Positions 27,212 through 38,528 of a stretch of 48,513 nt of DNA are shown here, one piece after another. A program made the translations under genes and the position numbers. Each line of letters opens with the position of its first letter. Within the stretch, counting starts at the first letter, position 1. The DNA comes from Schlesneria paludicola DSM 18645 (lineage in GTDB: Bacteria > Planctomycetota > Planctomycetia > Planctomycetales > Planctomycetaceae): positions 1-48,513 of the forward strand of contig CAMBQP010000012.1 in NCBI GenBank assembly GCA_945869955.1, written 5' to 3'. Below the pieces are notes generated by a model. That model did not search any database. It saw nothing but the letters and a program-made list of their open reading frames with translations, and was not told where the DNA came from.

Positions 27212-29728
27212 TTACGCTGAAGGTGCAACCGCGAGCTCGGCAGCAGGAGGGGCTTCCTGAACCGAAGCTTCGAAGTCAAGTTGCTTCAAATCCCCCACAC
27301 TCTTCACATTGACCGTGATCGTGTTCGAGCCTTCGAAGGATCCCTGAAGCAGGTTTTCTGACAACGGGTCTTCGATGTAAGTCTCGACCGCACGACGAAG
27401 TGGACGTGCACCATATTCCATGGCGTTCCCCTTCGAAATGATGAACTGCTTGGCTTCCTCGGTCAGAACCAGCGCCAGACCTTTCTCTGCCAACCGCTCA
27501 ATCACTTTTGCCAACTCAATCACTACGATTTGCTTGAGGTTCTCTTCCGTCAACGAACGGAAGACCACCACTTCATCGAGTCGACCGAGAAACTCGGGCT
27601 TAAATTCTCGTTCCAGCTCATGCTGCAAACGTTCTTTCATGCGATCGTAGCTGGTGTCGTTATCTTTCGGAGCAAAACCAAATTCGTTGTTGACCGCCAA
27701 GGCGCCAGCATTGGTGGTCATGATCAGAATCGTGTTTTTGAAGTCCACCTTCCGACCAAAGCTGTCGGTCAAATGTCCTTCTTCCATGATTTGCAGCAGC
27801 ATATTGAAGACATCGGGATGCGCTTTTTCGATTTCATCGAGCAGCACAACCGCATAGGGACGTCGACGGATCTTCTCGGTCAGCTGTCCCCCTTCTTCAA
27901 ATCCCACATAACCTGGAGGAGCACCAATCAGTCGGCTGACGTTGTGCTTCTCCATGTATTCACTCATGTCGATCTGGATTAAGGCATCCTGATCACCAAA
28001 CATGAATTCGGCCAGGGTTTTCGCGGTGAGTGTTTTTCCGACACCAGTTGGACCGGCAAACAGAAACACACCGGTCGGTCGACGTGGATCCTTCAAGCCG
28101 CTGCGGCTCCGTCGGACACACTTGGCAACCTGCTTGATCGCCTCGTTCTGGCTCACAACACGTCGATGCAGTTCTTCTTCCATGCGTAGCAAACGAACTG
28201 CGTCTTCACTCGAAAGGCGTGTCAGGGGAATACCGGTCATCTTCGCGACGACTTCCGCGATGACTTCGGCGTCAACGACCCCTTCCTTCTCTTTGGACTT
28301 ATCACGCCAGTCCTTGTTAATTGTTTCCTTTTTCTTCTTCAACTTATCAGCCTGATCACGCAGCGATGCCGCTTTCTCAAAGTCCTGATTGGCAACCGCC
28401 TCTTCCTTGGCGGCGTTCAAACGTTCCACTTCCCCTTCGAGTTCTTTCAAATCGGGGGGACGAACCATCGACTTCAGGCGAATTCTCGCACCAGACTCGT
28501 CGATCACGTCGATCGCCTTGTCGGGAAGGCAGCGTGAGGTGATGTAGCGAGTTGACAATTCAACCGCTTTGGCCAATGCATCGTCGGTGATCTGTACTCG
28601 ATGGTGCTGTTCGTAACGGTCTCGAAGCCCCTTCAGGATTTCAATCGTTTGGGACGGAGAAGGTGGCTCGACCATCACAGTTTGGAACCGACGTTCCAAT
28701 GCCCCGTCCTTTTCGATGTATTTGCGGAATTCATCGAGCGTGGTGGCACCAATACACTGAATTTCACCTCGGCTTAAAGCCGGTTTCAAGACATTCGAAG
28801 CGTCGATCGCTCCTTCTGCACCACCGGCACCGACCAAGGTGTGAAGTTCGTCGATGAACAGGATCGTGTTCTTCGCACGTTTCACTTCGTTCATGACCGC
28901 CTTGATTCGCTCTTCAAACTGACCGCGGTATTTCGTTCCCGCGACCATCATGGCAAGGTCCAGCACAACGATCCGCTTGTCCCTCAGAATTTCGGGGACT
29001 TCGCCGTTGACCACCATCTGCGCAAAACCTTCGACGATCGCGGTCTTGCCGACACCCGCTTCTCCCAGCAATACGGGATTGTTTTTCTGTCGTCGACAAA
29101 GAATCTGAATCACGCGCTCAATCTCGTTCGCACGCCCAATGACGGGGTCAAGTTTCGATTGCCGGGCGAGTTCTGTCAGGTCACGTCCGAAGCTGTCGAG
29201 AGCGGGTGTCTTGCTTTTCGGGGTTTTCCCCGCAGTGCCAGCCTGACCACTTCCAGGACGCTCGGACGTCCCTTCGGCACCACCTTCAACACCATGCCCC
29301 AGCAGATTCAGAACTTCTTCGCGGACATCTTCCAGTTTCAAACCCAGGTTCATCAAAACCTGAGCGGCAACCCCTTCCTGCTCGCGGATCAACCCGAGCA
29401 GCAAATGTTCCGTGCCGACGTAGTTGTGATTGAGGTTTCGAGCCTCTTCCTGTGCATAATCAACAACTTTTTTCGCTCGAGGAGTCTGTGGCAACTTGCC
29501 CATCGTGACCATATCAGGTCCCGATTGAACAATCTTTTCGACTTCCAGACGAATCTTCCGTAAGTCAACCTCAAGGTTCTTCAGCACGTTCGATGCAACG
29601 CCTGAACCCTCTTTGACCAGTCCGAGCAGAATATGTTCGGTACCGATGTACTCGTGGTTAAATCGCTGAGCTTCTTGATTTGCCAGTTGCATCACTTTGC
29701 GGGCGCGATCAGTGAATCGCTCGTACAT
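27212..29728 (-). CDS. clpC: ATP-dependent Clp protease ATPase subunit ClpC
   Basis: Hsp100 unfoldase that feeds ClpP; 838 residues. The long open frame reaches 29929, but the true start is the ATG at 29728: the product then begins [20 protein letters not shown] as ClpC does, and GGAGG lies eight bases before it. In order: two Clp-N repeats, first AAA domain (Walker A GEAGVGKT, with the [10 protein letters not shown] context), an UVR domain (about 410-450), second AAA domain (Walker A GPTGVGKT) and a C-terminal ClpB-D2-like end. No CIRCE operator is seen upstream. No mcsA/mcsB/ctsR is adjacent, so control is not of the Bacillus type. The terminator is 22 bases beyond the stop. Confidence 0.97.
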   Translation of the reverse strand: MYERFTDRARKVMQLANQEAQRFNHEYIGTEHILLGLVKEGSGVASNVLKNLEVDLRKIRLEVEKIVQSGPDMVTMGKLPQTPRAKKVVDYAQEEARNLNHNYVGTEHLLLGLIREQEGVAAQVLMNLGLKLEDVREEVLNLLGHGVEGGAEGTSERPGSGQAGTAGKTPKSKTPALDSFGRDLTELARQSKLDPVIGRANEIERVIQILCRRQKNNPVLLGEAGVGKTAIVEGFAQMVVNGEVPEILRDKRIVVLDLAMMVAGTKYRGQFEERIKAVMNEVKRAKNTILFIDELHTLVGAGGAEGAIDASNVLKPALSRGEIQCIGATTLDEFRKYIEKDGALERRFQTVMVEPPSPSQTIEILKGLRDRYEQHHRVQITDDALAKAVELSTRYITSRCLPDKAIDVIDESGARIRLKSMVRPPDLKELEGEVERLNAAKEEAVANQDFEKAASLRDQADKLKKKKETINKDWRDKSKEKEGVVDAEVIAEVVAKMTGIPLTRLSSEDAVRLLRMEEELHRRVVSQNEAIKQVAKCVRRSRSGLKDPRRPTGVFLFAGPTGVGKTLTAKTLAEFMFGDQDALIQIDMSEYMEKHNVSRLIGAPPGYVGFEEGGQLTEKIRRRPYAVVLLDEIEKAHPDVFNMLLQIMEEGHLTDSFGRKVDFKNTILIMTTNAGALAVNNEFGFAPKDNDTSYDRMKERLQHELEREFKPEFLGRLDEVVVFRSLTEENLKQIVVIELAKVIERLAEKGLALVLTEEAKQFIISKGNAMEYGARPLRRAVETYIEDPLSENLLQGSFEGSNTITVNVKSVGDLKQLDFEASVQEAPPAAELAVAPSA

Positions 29729-29974
29729 CACACAGCCTCCGATGTTATGAGGGACAGACAACCTGCCGTATCTCGATGTTGTGATCGTTCCATTGACGTT
29801 TTGAGGCGCAATAACACGCTGCCGCGAATCATTGATCCCCTTGATCCTCTGCACGGAATCGCGAGTCACGGCAGCTGTCTTTGTTGCCGAAACCCGCTTC
29901 AGTCGAAACCGAGGATGAAGGGTTACCACGTCTCCCGAATTCTAGTAGCGTGTCTCCCCACGGGCAAGGAGAGA

Positions 29975-31363
29975 TCACGAACTGGGGAAGATTCGGTCGG
30001 GGTTGTAAGCAGAAATTTTGATTGATTCTGCCACGCTGACCAGTCCTGTCGTTGGCAATCGGGGGGCCTCAGGCAATTCGAAATACACACTGAAGACCGT
30101 CCCTGTCGATGAAGTCTCGGTCAGTTCAATTCGTCCTCCATTCTGTTCAACGATATTGCGACAGACGAAGAGTCCCAAGCCCGTTCCCGTTGCTTTCGTC
30201 GTAAAATAAGGCTGAAAAATCCGGTTTCGCAATTCTCCCGGAACCCCTTGTCCATCATCGCGAATATCGATTCTCAGCCAGGAATTGTCCCGGAACGTCC
30301 TGATCTCGATCGTTCCTCCTTCTTCCGTCGCATCCATGGCATTCAAAATCAGATTCAAAAAGACTTGAACCAGTTGATCGCGGACGATCATCATCAGCGG
30401 TATCTCTTCCTCATAATGGGTCAGGATCTGCTTTCCCTTTTTTCGTTTGTAGTACTTGGCGATATTCAACGCGGCATCGATGGTTTCATGGATGTTGCAA
30501 CGGGTTTGTTGATTGAGGGCGGGGCGACTGAAGTCCACCAGTTCGCGCAAGATTCTTTGAATCCGGCGTAACTGATCATCAACCAGCGATAACTTTTCTC
30601 TTGTCTCTCCTTCGATATTGCGTCGGTTCAGCAATTGAACGAGGGAACTGATGGCCGCCAGCGGATTTCCAACCTCATGAGCGATCCCCGCAGCCAATAA
30701 TCCAAAGGCCGCCTGCTTCTCTTGTTGAACCAGCATCGCTTGGGACTCTTGCAACTGCAGGGTTCGTTCGCCGATACGCTGTTCGAGCAGCGCCTGGTTC
30801 TGCTGCAGTTTGCCGTTCAAATCCCGCAAGCGGAAGCTGGCCCATTTCAGTAACCCCGAGAGCGAAATACAGGCCCAGGTGACCCAGCCAATAAAAATAG
30901 GTGTTAAAATCAGCGCAGAAAACTCGTCGCGGGTCGCGATCTCACGCGGCAAAGCCAATGACACATAACTGATCGTGTGGAAAGCAAAGGTCATCCAGGT
31001 GACAAGCGGTGCGTACCGGATCGAGCAGACCAGCAGCGAAAGGAAATAATAAAAACGAAAAGCACTCAGTGGCCCCTGATCGAAATGGCAGAGCAAACCG
31101 ATGAAAATCGCTTCCATAAACGAAATAAACACCGGCCAACCACTAAGAAATACGCGGCCTCGCAGCGCCCAGACCGTATCGAGAAATGCGTAAATTGCAC
31201 CCAGCAGCAGAATCGAATTCAAGATCCCCTTGCTCTGACCCTGTCCGATTAAATTGACGAGCACATACCCAATACAAATGCCGAACCAACGAATTCGGAC
31301 GGTGATCGCCTGGGTCGCTAAGCCCCAGTCAAAGTCATCCGATTGCTGCATTGCTGCCGTCAT
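29975..31363 (-). CDS. Multi-spanning membrane sensor histidine kinase
   Basis: About 462 residues from the ATG at 31363; an alternative GTG at 31408 would add 15. Six or so hydrophobic segments in the first 185 residues form a membrane sensor. A coiled coil leads to a HisKA domain with the phospho-accepting His in GIAHEVGNPLAA, and a HATPase_c domain with NLILNAMDA, DDGQGVP and GTGLGLFVC. The layout resembles NtrB-type kinases with a membrane input. No response regulator is adjacent. It is separated from clpC by 246 bases and follows glgB by 63. A 15-bp duplication sits at its 5' end. Confidence 0.9.
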   Translation of the reverse strand: MTAAMQQSDDFDWGLATQAITVRIRWFGICIGYVLVNLIGQGQSKGILNSILLLGAIYAFLDTVWALRGRVFLSGWPVFISFMEAIFIGLLCHFDQGPLSAFRFYYFLSLLVCSIRYAPLVTWMTFAFHTISYVSLALPREIATRDEFSALILTPIFIGWVTWACISLSGLLKWASFRLRDLNGKLQQNQALLEQRIGERTLQLQESQAMLVQQEKQAAFGLLAAGIAHEVGNPLAAISSLVQLLNRRNIEGETREKLSLVDDQLRRIQRILRELVDFSRPALNQQTRCNIHETIDAALNIAKYYKRKKGKQILTHYEEEIPLMMIVRDQLVQVFLNLILNAMDATEEGGTIEIRTFRDNSWLRIDIRDDGQGVPGELRNRIFQPYFTTKATGTGLGLFVCRNIVEQNGGRIELTETSSTGTVFSVYFELPEAPRLPTTGLVSVAESIKISAYNPDRIFPSS

Positions 31364-31404
31364 CAATTCACCACACCCCAGCGCTGACAACATCCCAGCG
31401 CTCA

Positions 31405-31434
31405 CCACACCTCAGCTGGCCACACCTCAGCTCG
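31405..31434. repeat. 15-bp tandem duplication at the glgB/histidine kinase border
   Basis: CCACACCTCAGCTGG (31405-31419) and CCACACCTCAGCTCG (31420-31434) lie side by side with one base different. They span the last glgB codons and the leader of the kinase gene. Confidence 0.8.
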
Positions 31435-33283
31435 CCTCGTTCACCGAGACAGGTTTCAGAATCAGCATTCCCAGCGGGGGGAGAGTGAGAGAAACAAATT
31501 GGCCTTCACCATGACACGCGCCAGACTGAGAATAGACTCCGCCGACATTGCCAATATTCGAACCTCCATACAGACTCGAATCCGTGTTCATGCGCTCGAT
31601 ATAGTAACCGGGAGTCGGCACACCGACCCGATAATTGTACCGGGGGATCGGCGTGAAGTTGATCACCACCAGTACCCGATCATTCGCCTGTTTTCCCTGA
31701 CGAACATAAGCGTAAACGCTGTTTTGCCAGTCATCGCAGGAAATCCAGCGGAAGCCATCGTTCGACATGTCCCCTTGGTATAATCCCGGCTCATCGCGAT
31801 ACAGATGATTGAGGTCCCGGACCAGCCGCGTCATCCCCGCATGCATGGGCTCATGCTGCAACGGCCAATCCAACTGCGTGTTGTGGTTCCATTCCAGCCA
31901 CTGCGCAATTTCCCCACCCATGAATAACAGTTTTTTCCCCGGCTGAGTGTACTGATATCCATACAGCAAACGGAGGTTGGCGAATTTCTGCCAGTGATCC
32001 CCCGGCATCTGTGACAGCAGCGAGCACTTGCCATGCACGACTTCGTCATGAGACAGCGGCAACAGAAAGTTTTCCGTGAAGGCGTAGACCATCCGGAACG
32101 AAAGCTCGTTCTGGTGGTGCTTACGGTGGATTGGTTCATGCCGCATGTACCGCAGCGTATCGTTCATCCACCCCATGTCCCACTTCATCCCAAACCCCAG
32201 CCCTCCGGTGTAGACCGGACGCGAAACCCCGCCCCACGAGGTCGATTCCTCGGCAATCGTCAACACTCCGGGAAATTCGCGGTGCAGCAGCGTGTTCATT
32301 TCTTTCAAAAAGTCGATCGCTTCGAGATTTTCACGCCCCCCGAAAATGTTTGGGACCCATTCACCTGGCTTGCGCGAGTAATCCAAATAGAGCATCGACG
32401 CCACGGCATCGACTCGCAAACCATCAATGTGAAAGGTTTCCATCCAGAAACGAGCACTCGACAACAGGAACTCGCAAACTTCGGTCCTACCGTAGTTGAA
32501 AATCAGCGTACCCCAGTCAGGGTGGAATCCTTTTTTGGGATCTTCATGTTCGTAACAAGAGGTTCCGTCGAACGAACCCAGAGAATGTCCATCGGTCGGG
32601 AAGTGTGCGGGGACCCAATCCAGGATCACCCCAATTCCTGCGGCGTGGCAAATATCCATGAATTCCATGAAATCATGCGGCGAGCCAAACCGGCTGGTGG
32701 GTGCAAAATATCCGGTCCCCTGATACCCCCACGAGCCATCAAAGGGGTACTCATTGATCGGCATCAGCTCCAGATGCGTGTAACCCAGATCCTTCACGTA
32801 TTCAACCAGCATCGTCGCCAGTTCAATATAATTGAAAAATTGTCGCCCATCGGTCGGACGTTTCCAAGAGCCGAGATGCACCTCATACACCGAAACCGGC
32901 TTTTCATACCAGTTTGAACAGGCCCGCTGGCGTAGCCATTCGTCGTCTTTCCAAACGTGCCCCGATAATTCATACACCACCGATGCCGTTTTGGGTGGAA
33001 TCTCGGTCGCAAAAGCGTAAGGGTCCGATTTCTGCAGCAGGTGCCCCTGCCGGGTACGGACCGCATACTTATACGCGTCGCCGTGCTTCATTCCGGGGAC
33101 AAACCCCCACCAGACCCCCTGATCGCTCGGATTCAACCCGTGGCGACCATGCATCCACGAATTCAGATCACACAGCACCGAAACCTCGGTCGCATTCGGT
33201 GCCCAGACCGAAAACCGCACTCCCGTTTCACCATTCTGAGTCTCCACGTGAGCTCCAAGGTGCTGGTAACGTGTTGATTCCAT
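31427..33283 (-). CDS. glgB: 1,4-alpha-glucan branching enzyme (GlgB)
   Basis: Forms alpha-1,6 branches in glycogen. 618 residues from the ATG at 33283; the open frame continues to 33379 but the family N-terminus starts at [18 protein letters not shown]48 domain (about 1-120) carries [18 protein letters not shown]. The GH13 barrel has [19 protein letters not shown], the nucleophile Asp in [10 protein letters not shown], the acid Glu in TIAEESTSW and SHDEVVHGK. Beta-sandwich C-terminal domain. It lies next to no other glycogen gene. The leader upstream has no strong ribosome binding site, and the gene stands between the kinase and a DUF1501 gene on the same strand. Confidence 0.95.
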   Translation of the reverse strand: MESTRYQHLGAHVETQNGETGVRFSVWAPNATEVSVLCDLNSWMHGRHGLNPSDQGVWWGFVPGMKHGDAYKYAVRTRQGHLLQKSDPYAFATEIPPKTASVVYELSGHVWKDDEWLRQRACSNWYEKPVSVYEVHLGSWKRPTDGRQFFNYIELATMLVEYVKDLGYTHLELMPINEYPFDGSWGYQGTGYFAPTSRFGSPHDFMEFMDICHAAGIGVILDWVPAHFPTDGHSLGSFDGTSCYEHEDPKKGFHPDWGTLIFNYGRTEVCEFLLSSARFWMETFHIDGLRVDAVASMLYLDYSRKPGEWVPNIFGGRENLEAIDFLKEMNTLLHREFPGVLTIAEESTSWGGVSRPVYTGGLGFGMKWDMGWMNDTLRYMRHEPIHRKHHQNELSFRMVYAFTENFLLPLSHDEVVHGKCSLLSQMPGDHWQKFANLRLLYGYQYTQPGKKLLFMGGEIAQWLEWNHNTQLDWPLQHEPMHAGMTRLVRDLNHLYRDEPGLYQGDMSNDGFRWISCDDWQNSVYAYVRQGKQANDRVLVVINFTPIPRYNYRVGVPTPGYYIERMNTDSSLYGGSNIGNVGGVYSQSGACHGEGQFVSLTLPPLGMLILKPVSVNEAS

Positions 33284-33459
33284 CCGCAAAAGACCTGATT
33301 GAGAATGATTGTTCAGAAGAAGGGAACCGAGCGGAATGATCCTGACTTCATTCAACCCTAATCGTGGGGGGCATGCCATATTATCCTACCAACCCACCGA
33401 CCGACCGACAATCAATTCGGGTTACGGTTGTCCGAATCGAATCTCTGAAAATTCCGCAA

Positions 33460-34884
33460 TCAGCTTACGCGGTTTTTCAGCAGATCACTGACAATTTCTC
33501 CGGCAGGGACAACGCGGTACGGGCGCTGGAACTGGTCGTGAATGTCCGTCGTGGGATCGACTCCGAGAGCCGAGTAGATCGTCGAGATGATATCGCCAGG
33601 AACCAGAGGATGACTCGCAGGAAACGCCCCCGTTGAGTCGCTGGTCCCATAAATCAATCCCGGCTGAAATCCCCCGCCAACCAGCATCACACTGTAACAA
33701 AAATTCCAATGATCGCGCCCGCCGGCATTGGCATTGATTCGTGGCGTCCGCCCGAAATCTCCCAAGACGGCGACGATCGTTCGGTCCAGCATCCCCCGCT
33801 CGGACAAGTCGGCAATCAGACTGGCACAGGCCGAATCAAACTGAGGCAACAAGGTCCCTTTCAGGCTTTTAAAGTTGCTGCCATGAGTATCCCAGGTCGC
33901 ATTGGCATCCGGTGCCCACGAGATCGTGACAATCCGGGTTCCCGCTTCCAGCAACCGACGAGCCAACAGGGCGCTTTGCCCGTAAATGTTTCGTCCGTAC
34001 GAGTCCCGAGTCGCATCCGCCTCGTCGGTCAGCCGAAAAGCGCGCTGCGTTTTTTCCGATGTCAGCAAATCCAGGGCCCGCGATTGCATCCGCGTCATTT
34101 CCCGGCTGGCGGAAGGAAGCCGCTCACCAGGCCCCTCGGCCAGTTCAAACAATTTTCGTCGTGCCGACAGCCGGTCAGAACTGATCTCTGTCTGCAGCGA
34201 CAATTCAGGAACGCGGAAATCCGGGGCATTGGGGTCCTTCAGTACAAACAGCGGATCTAGCGAATGCCCAAGAAAACCACCAAAAAATCCCGGCTGCGGC
34301 GGACCACCCGCCCCTTCTTTCGTAATGTACGGCAAACAGACATGCGGAACCACATTCGCAGCCGTCGGACGCAATCGAGCCATGATCGAACCGAGCGACG
34401 GATGGTCGGTCGATTTGGTCCCGCCCCCCTGCTCTCCCCGGTCATGTCCGGTCAATGAAGCGTAAACCGCGGCGGCATGCGAATTATTCACCGTATGATT
34501 CATCGAGCGAATAATCGTGGCCTGATGCGCCTGTCGGGCAAGTCGCGGCAGGTGTTCGCACATTTGGTAATCGATCAGCGAAGTCGCAATCGGCTGGAAC
34601 TCGCCCCGGATCCCATCCGGCGCATTCGGCTTCATGTCCCACATATCCAGATGACTGGGACCCCCATTCAGAAATAACAGGATACAGTTGTCCGCCAGGG
34701 GTGCTTGACCCGGCCGAGATCGAGCAGCATCGGCGCCGAGTAACCCGGGAAGCGTCAAACCCATCCCTGCCAGGCCAAGGCTCCCCAGCTGCAGCAGCTT
34801 ACGACGAGAGACAGGAATTTGATTCCACCAACTCCAGGGTTCTGAGCAATTCCTCTGCGTCTGGGTCAACTGAGCCTGGGTCAT
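33460..34884 (-). CDS. DUF1501 family secreted protein
   Basis: About 474 residues; the start is placed at 34884 (MTQAQLTQTQ) although the frame goes to 34956. The leader has a twin-arginine-like VSRRKLLQLGSLGLAGMGLTLPGLL. The fold is of the alkaline phosphatase/sulfatase type (DUF1501): FLNGGPSHLDMWDMKP near the N-terminus, then WDTHGSNF and FGRTPRIN further on. Planctomycetes carry dozens of such genes, usually paired with a DUF1549/DUF1553 cytochrome protein in PSD1-type clusters; that partner is absent here. The natural substrate is unknown. It is divergent from carA. Confidence 0.88.
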   Translation of the reverse strand: MTQAQLTQTQRNCSEPWSWWNQIPVSRRKLLQLGSLGLAGMGLTLPGLLGADAARSRPGQAPLADNCILLFLNGGPSHLDMWDMKPNAPDGIRGEFQPIATSLIDYQMCEHLPRLARQAHQATIIRSMNHTVNNSHAAAVYASLTGHDRGEQGGGTKSTDHPSLGSIMARLRPTAANVVPHVCLPYITKEGAGGPPQPGFFGGFLGHSLDPLFVLKDPNAPDFRVPELSLQTEISSDRLSARRKLFELAEGPGERLPSASREMTRMQSRALDLLTSEKTQRAFRLTDEADATRDSYGRNIYGQSALLARRLLEAGTRIVTISWAPDANATWDTHGSNFKSLKGTLLPQFDSACASLIADLSERGMLDRTIVAVLGDFGRTPRINANAGGRDHWNFCYSVMLVGGGFQPGLIYGTSDSTGAFPASHPLVPGDIISTIYSALGVDPTTDIHDQFQRPYRVVPAGEIVSDLLKNRVS

Positions 34885-35140
34885 CTGCTGGATTCCGTTT
34901 GAGTTACCAACCGCCGACAACTTATAAAAATAACCACCGATGCGTCTCGATGGCAAATGGGATCCCCAGAAAATCCTGCAGAATCTCTTTCTGCGGGATC
35001 AACGCGTTGCACCGATCATACCGGTTTCTGAACGTTTTTGGGCCAGGAATCTCTGAGCTTCCCGGCGTTTCTTGTCTCGTGACCACTTCATTTCCAACGA
35101 GGAATCTGTTAAAAGAGGCTGTTCAATCATCACTGGGGAT

Positions 35141-36283
35141 ATGGAAAACATGAGTCTGTTTGTACCTGCGAAACTCGCATTAGCCGATGGAACTGTCTAC
35201 ACCGGAAACGCTTTCGGAGCGTCGGGCGAGGTTTATGGCGAGGTTTGTTTCAACACCAGCATGACCGGATATCAGGAAATTCTGACGGATCCGTCCTATT
35301 GTGGTCAAATTGTCGCGATGACCTATCCGCTGATTGGAAATTACGGGATCAGCACCGAAGACACCGAAAGTCGCGGTCTCTTTCTGCGGGGCTTCGTGGT
35401 CCGTGAGTTGTGTCGTCAGCCCAGTAATTTTCGCTCCTCGCAAACTCTCGACGCGTATCTCAAACAGGCCAATGTTGTGGGGATCGAAGGGATCGATACC
35501 CGAGCACTCGTTCGCCACCTGCGAATTCGTGGAGCCATGACCGGGATTCTTTCCAGCGTCGATCTGGATGACGCCTCGCTGGTCAAAAAAGCACAAAACA
35601 GTCCTGATCTGGTCGGGCGGGATCTGGTGCAGGAAGTCATGCCGCCAAAATCCTTCGAATGGTCGGAAGGACTTTCCGAACTCGGCCAATCAGGTCTGCC
35701 AACCCCCGCTTCCCCCGGTCGCGAACTCCATGTCGTGGCGATCGATTACGGGATGAAATGGAATATCCTCAGACACCTGAAAAATCTAAATTGTAAGGTC
35801 ACGGTCGTTCCCGGTACCGCAACCGCCGAAGAGGTACTGGCTCACAAACCCGATGGCGTCTTTTTGTCAAATGGCCCCGGTGACCCGCGCCCCTTGACCT
35901 ATGCGATTCAAACCATTCAAAAATTACTGGGACGGGTCCCGGTCTTCGGAATCTGCCTCGGCCACCAATTAATGGGGCTCGCCTGCGGTGCAGAAATCTA
36001 CAAATTGAAATTCGGACATCGAGGAGCGAATCAACCGGTCTTGAATCATGCCAACGGTCGCGTGGAAATCACCTCGCAAAACCATGGCTTTGCGATTTCC
36101 GCCGAGACATTGCCCTCATCGCTGGAAGTCACCCATCTGAATCTGAACGATCAAACGATCGAAGGACTGCGTCACCGCGAATTTCCCGCATTTTGCGTCC
36201 AGTATCACCCTGAAGCCTCGGCCGGTCCGCATGATAGCGGATACCTGTTCCAGGAATTCCGTCAAATGATGACGAAAGCCTGA
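35141..36283 (+). CDS. carA: Carbamoyl-phosphate synthase small subunit (CarA)
   Basis: Glutaminase subunit supplying ammonia to CarB for carbamoyl phosphate (arginine and pyrimidine synthesis). About 380 residues. Two Met codons at 35141 and 35150 are candidate starts; GGGGA at 35134-35138 suits the second better, while the first begins MENMSLFVPAKLALADG. N-terminal domain: FGASGEVYGEVCFNTSMTGYQ. C-terminal class I glutaminase domain with FLSNGPGDPRP, the nucleophile Cys272 (counting from 35141) in VFGICLGHQLMGLA, and the His/Glu pair in QYHPEA. carB is not in this window. ndk follows after 138 bases on the same strand. Confidence 0.95.
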   Translation: MENMSLFVPAKLALADGTVYTGNAFGASGEVYGEVCFNTSMTGYQEILTDPSYCGQIVAMTYPLIGNYGISTEDTESRGLFLRGFVVRELCRQPSNFRSSQTLDAYLKQANVVGIEGIDTRALVRHLRIRGAMTGILSSVDLDDASLVKKAQNSPDLVGRDLVQEVMPPKSFEWSEGLSELGQSGLPTPASPGRELHVVAIDYGMKWNILRHLKNLNCKVTVVPGTATAEEVLAHKPDGVFLSNGPGDPRPLTYAIQTIQKLLGRVPVFGICLGHQLMGLACGAEIYKLKFGHRGANQPVLNHANGRVEITSQNHGFAISAETLPSSLEVTHLNLNDQTIEGLRHREFPAFCVQYHPEASAGPHDSGYLFQEFRQMMTKA

Positions 36284-36421
36284 GTGGACGATTGAGGCCC
36301 AGTCGACCAAACCCGATTCGCCACCGGTGTCACGCTTAATCCTGTCGCGGTCTGAACCAGTCGAAAAGTCCATGTCTCACTCCCCTTGTTTTTACCGGAA
36401 GCCATTCCAAAGGAATTGCCA

Positions 36422-36889
36422 ATGTCGATTGAACGTAGTTTTGTGTTGCTTAAGCCAGATGCCGTCGCTCGTCGACTTGTCGGAGAAATCCTCGGACGTT
36501 TTGAATCCAAAGGACTCAAAATCGTCGCCATGAAAATGCTGACGGTCACCAAAGAACTTTCGAAACAGCATTATGCCGAGCATGTCCAAAAGCCGTTTTA
36601 TCCGATGCTGGAAGAATTCATCACATCCGGTCCGGTCGTGGCACTCGCCGTCGAAGGCCCCCAGGCCATCGCCGTCATCCGGGCCATGCTCGGCGGGACA
36701 AATGGTCGAGAAGCGCTGCTGGGGACGATTCGCGGCGATCTCGGACTCAGCCGCCAAATGAATCTCGTCCATGGCAGCGACAGTGCTGACGCAGCCGCCC
36801 GAGAATTGGCCATTTATTTCCAGCCCCATGAATTGCTCACCTACGCGTCTTCACTCGACCCCTGGACCTGTGCTGGCGACGAAAAGTAA
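36422..36889 (+). CDS. ndk: Nucleoside diphosphate kinase
   Basis: Transfers the gamma phosphate between nucleoside triphosphates and diphosphates. 155 residues, family length. Start at 36422 with AAAGGA seven bases before. MSIERSFVLLKPDAVAR is the standard N-terminus; the phospho-His is His117 in NLVHGSDS. The C-terminal SLDPWTCAGDEK is slightly extended. Probably expressed with carA (138 bases upstream) or alone, ended by the strong terminator 68 bases after the stop. Confidence 0.96.
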   Translation: MSIERSFVLLKPDAVARRLVGEILGRFESKGLKIVAMKMLTVTKELSKQHYAEHVQKPFYPMLEEFITSGPVVALAVEGPQAIAVIRAMLGGTNGREALLGTIRGDLGLSRQMNLVHGSDSADAAARELAIYFQPHELLTYASSLDPWTCAGDEK

Positions 36890-36957
36890 ATAATGCCACT
36901 TGCTGGCGTGGTGATTCCTTGATACCGGTTTTCATGCAATTGTTATGCGGAAAAGTT

Positions 36958-36994
36958 CAGACTCGTCCTCGTGTGGGGACGAGTCTGTTTTTTT
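36958..36994 (+). terminator. Intrinsic terminator of ndk
   Basis: Perfect 11-bp stem, CAGACTCGTCC (36958-36968) and GGACGAGTCTG (36977-36987), eight-base loop, then seven T (36988-36994). It lies 68 bases after the ndk stop. Textbook rho-independent terminator. Confidence 0.92.
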
Positions 36995-37003
36995 GCAGAA
37001 CTA

Positions 37004-37059
37004 CCCCCAGCGGAACGATCCCCAGCGTAACAATCCCAGCAGGCCAATCCCCAGCGGGA
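37004..37059. repeat. Four imperfect copies of ATCCCCAGCG
   Basis: Units resembling ATCCCCAGCGG recur about every 14-15 bases (37004, 37018, 37031, 37046) just after the ndk terminator. Only decayed copies; no known function. The rest of the gap to the MoxR gene is featureless. Confidence 0.55.
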
Positions 37060-37187
37060 CTGCATGCCGCGCAGACCCGCAACTGAACCCCTAAACGGCG
37101 ATTCGGTGATGCGACACCACCTGCCGCATCCCCAATGGCATCCTCAATTCCGTCTGTTTGCGTGTCCCTATTTTGGGCGCCCGATCA

Positions 37188-38267
37188 TCAACCGCGATTC
37201 ATTTTTTCCGCGCGTTGAGTAATCTCCACTGGGATTTTTTCAAGCAGCATGTCGATGACTCGGTCTGCCGTGATCCCCGCACTTTGTGCCGCGAAAGTCG
37301 TTACGAGCCGATGACGCAGGACAGGGTGAGCGATCGCCTTGATGTCCTCTGTCGTGACATGAAATCGTCCTTCCAGCAAGGCCCGGGCTTTTGCTCCCAA
37401 AATCAGGTTCTGCCCTGCCCGCGGTCCCGCCCCCCAATTCAGATACTCTTTCACATATTTCGGTGAATCCGCTTCATTGGGCCGAGTCGCTCGGACCAGA
37501 TCCCGTGCGTATACGAACACATGTTCCGCCACCGGAACTTTTCGCACTACTTCCTGTAATGCCAGGATCTGCCGAGCTGTCAAACTGACCGAAAGTTGTG
37601 GCTCTTCTCCCCCCGTGGTCTGTTTGAGAATTCGTAATTCCTCGGCGGCGTTTGGGTATTTCACCACGATATTGAACATGAATCGATCCAGTTGCGCTTC
37701 CGGAAGCGGGTAGGTCCCTTCCTGTTCGATCGGATTTTGGGTTGCCAGTACGAAAAAGGGGACCGGGAGGCGATAGGTGTTTGAGCCGACCGTCACGTGC
37801 CGTTCCTGCATCGCTTCCAGTAACGCCGCCTGAGTTTTTGGTGGCGTCCGATTGATTTCATCTGCCAGCAGCACGTTCGTAAAAATAGGCCCCTGCATAA
37901 ACTGAAATAACCGTCGTCCTGTTTCCGGATCCTCTTGCAACACATCCGTTCCGGTAATGTCCGACGGCATCAAATCGGGTGTGAATTGGATCCGGCGAAA
38001 GGACAATTGCAGGATCTTGGCAACCGTACTCACGAGTAACGTTTTGGCCAGCCCCGGCACCCCCATCAGCAGGCAATGTGACCGGCAGAACATCGCAATC
38101 AACAACTGGTCCACAACTTCGGTCTGCCCGATGATGACTTTGCCGATTTCACCACGTAGCCGGTTGTAGGCCGTTGCTAACCCGCGAATCGCTGCCAATT
38201 CCCGTTCGCGCGGGGTGGCATCCGCAGCCAGTGGCAAGTCCGGACCATCATCTGCTGCGGTATTCAT
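37188..38267 (-). CDS. MoxR family AAA+ ATPase
   Basis: A 359-residue AAA+ ATPase of the MoxR group, thought to act as a chaperone in assembling enzyme or surface complexes. Walker A is GVPGLAKT, Walker B with sensor is [24 protein letters not shown], the GSNTY and [21 protein letters not shown] stretches are characteristic. MoxR genes are nearly always followed by a DUF58 gene and often by von Willebrand factor A or transglutaminase genes. Here the gene runs toward ndk and no such partner follows; the nearest downstream gene is on the opposite strand. Either the partner lies elsewhere or was lost. Confidence 0.93.
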   Translation of the reverse strand: MNTAADDGPDLPLAADATPRERELAAIRGLATAYNRLRGEIGKVIIGQTEVVDQLLIAMFCRSHCLLMGVPGLAKTLLVSTVAKILQLSFRRIQFTPDLMPSDITGTDVLQEDPETGRRLFQFMQGPIFTNVLLADEINRTPPKTQAALLEAMQERHVTVGSNTYRLPVPFFVLATQNPIEQEGTYPLPEAQLDRFMFNIVVKYPNAAEELRILKQTTGGEEPQLSVSLTARQILALQEVVRKVPVAEHVFVYARDLVRATRPNEADSPKYVKEYLNWGAGPRAGQNLILGAKARALLEGRFHVTTEDIKAIAHPVLRHRLVTTFAAQSAGITADRVIDMLLEKIPVEITQRAEKMNRG

Positions 38268-38528
38268 CGCGAAAACCTTTCGTAGTCTCGTTTTTTTGCC
38301 TGCCGAGGGTTACCATTAAATGAGTTGACACTTGCATCGTCGAGCAACATCTTAACAGGCAACGGGTCTGATCGGCATGTCTGATTCCCAGTGAAGATCA
38401 GGAATGCCAAATTCAGATCATGACTTCATCGATGGTGACTTGCTGCTCAGAAATCCAACCCCTGTCCGCTTCCGATCTGGTCGGAATCAGACAGGGAACC
38501 ACAAATGAAACAAGGAATACGATCCAAA

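Noticed and set aside
29729..29974. CIRCE or CtsR operator upstream of clpC
   Set aside because: No TTAGCACTC-N9-GAGTGCTAA pattern or CtsR heptad repeat is present.
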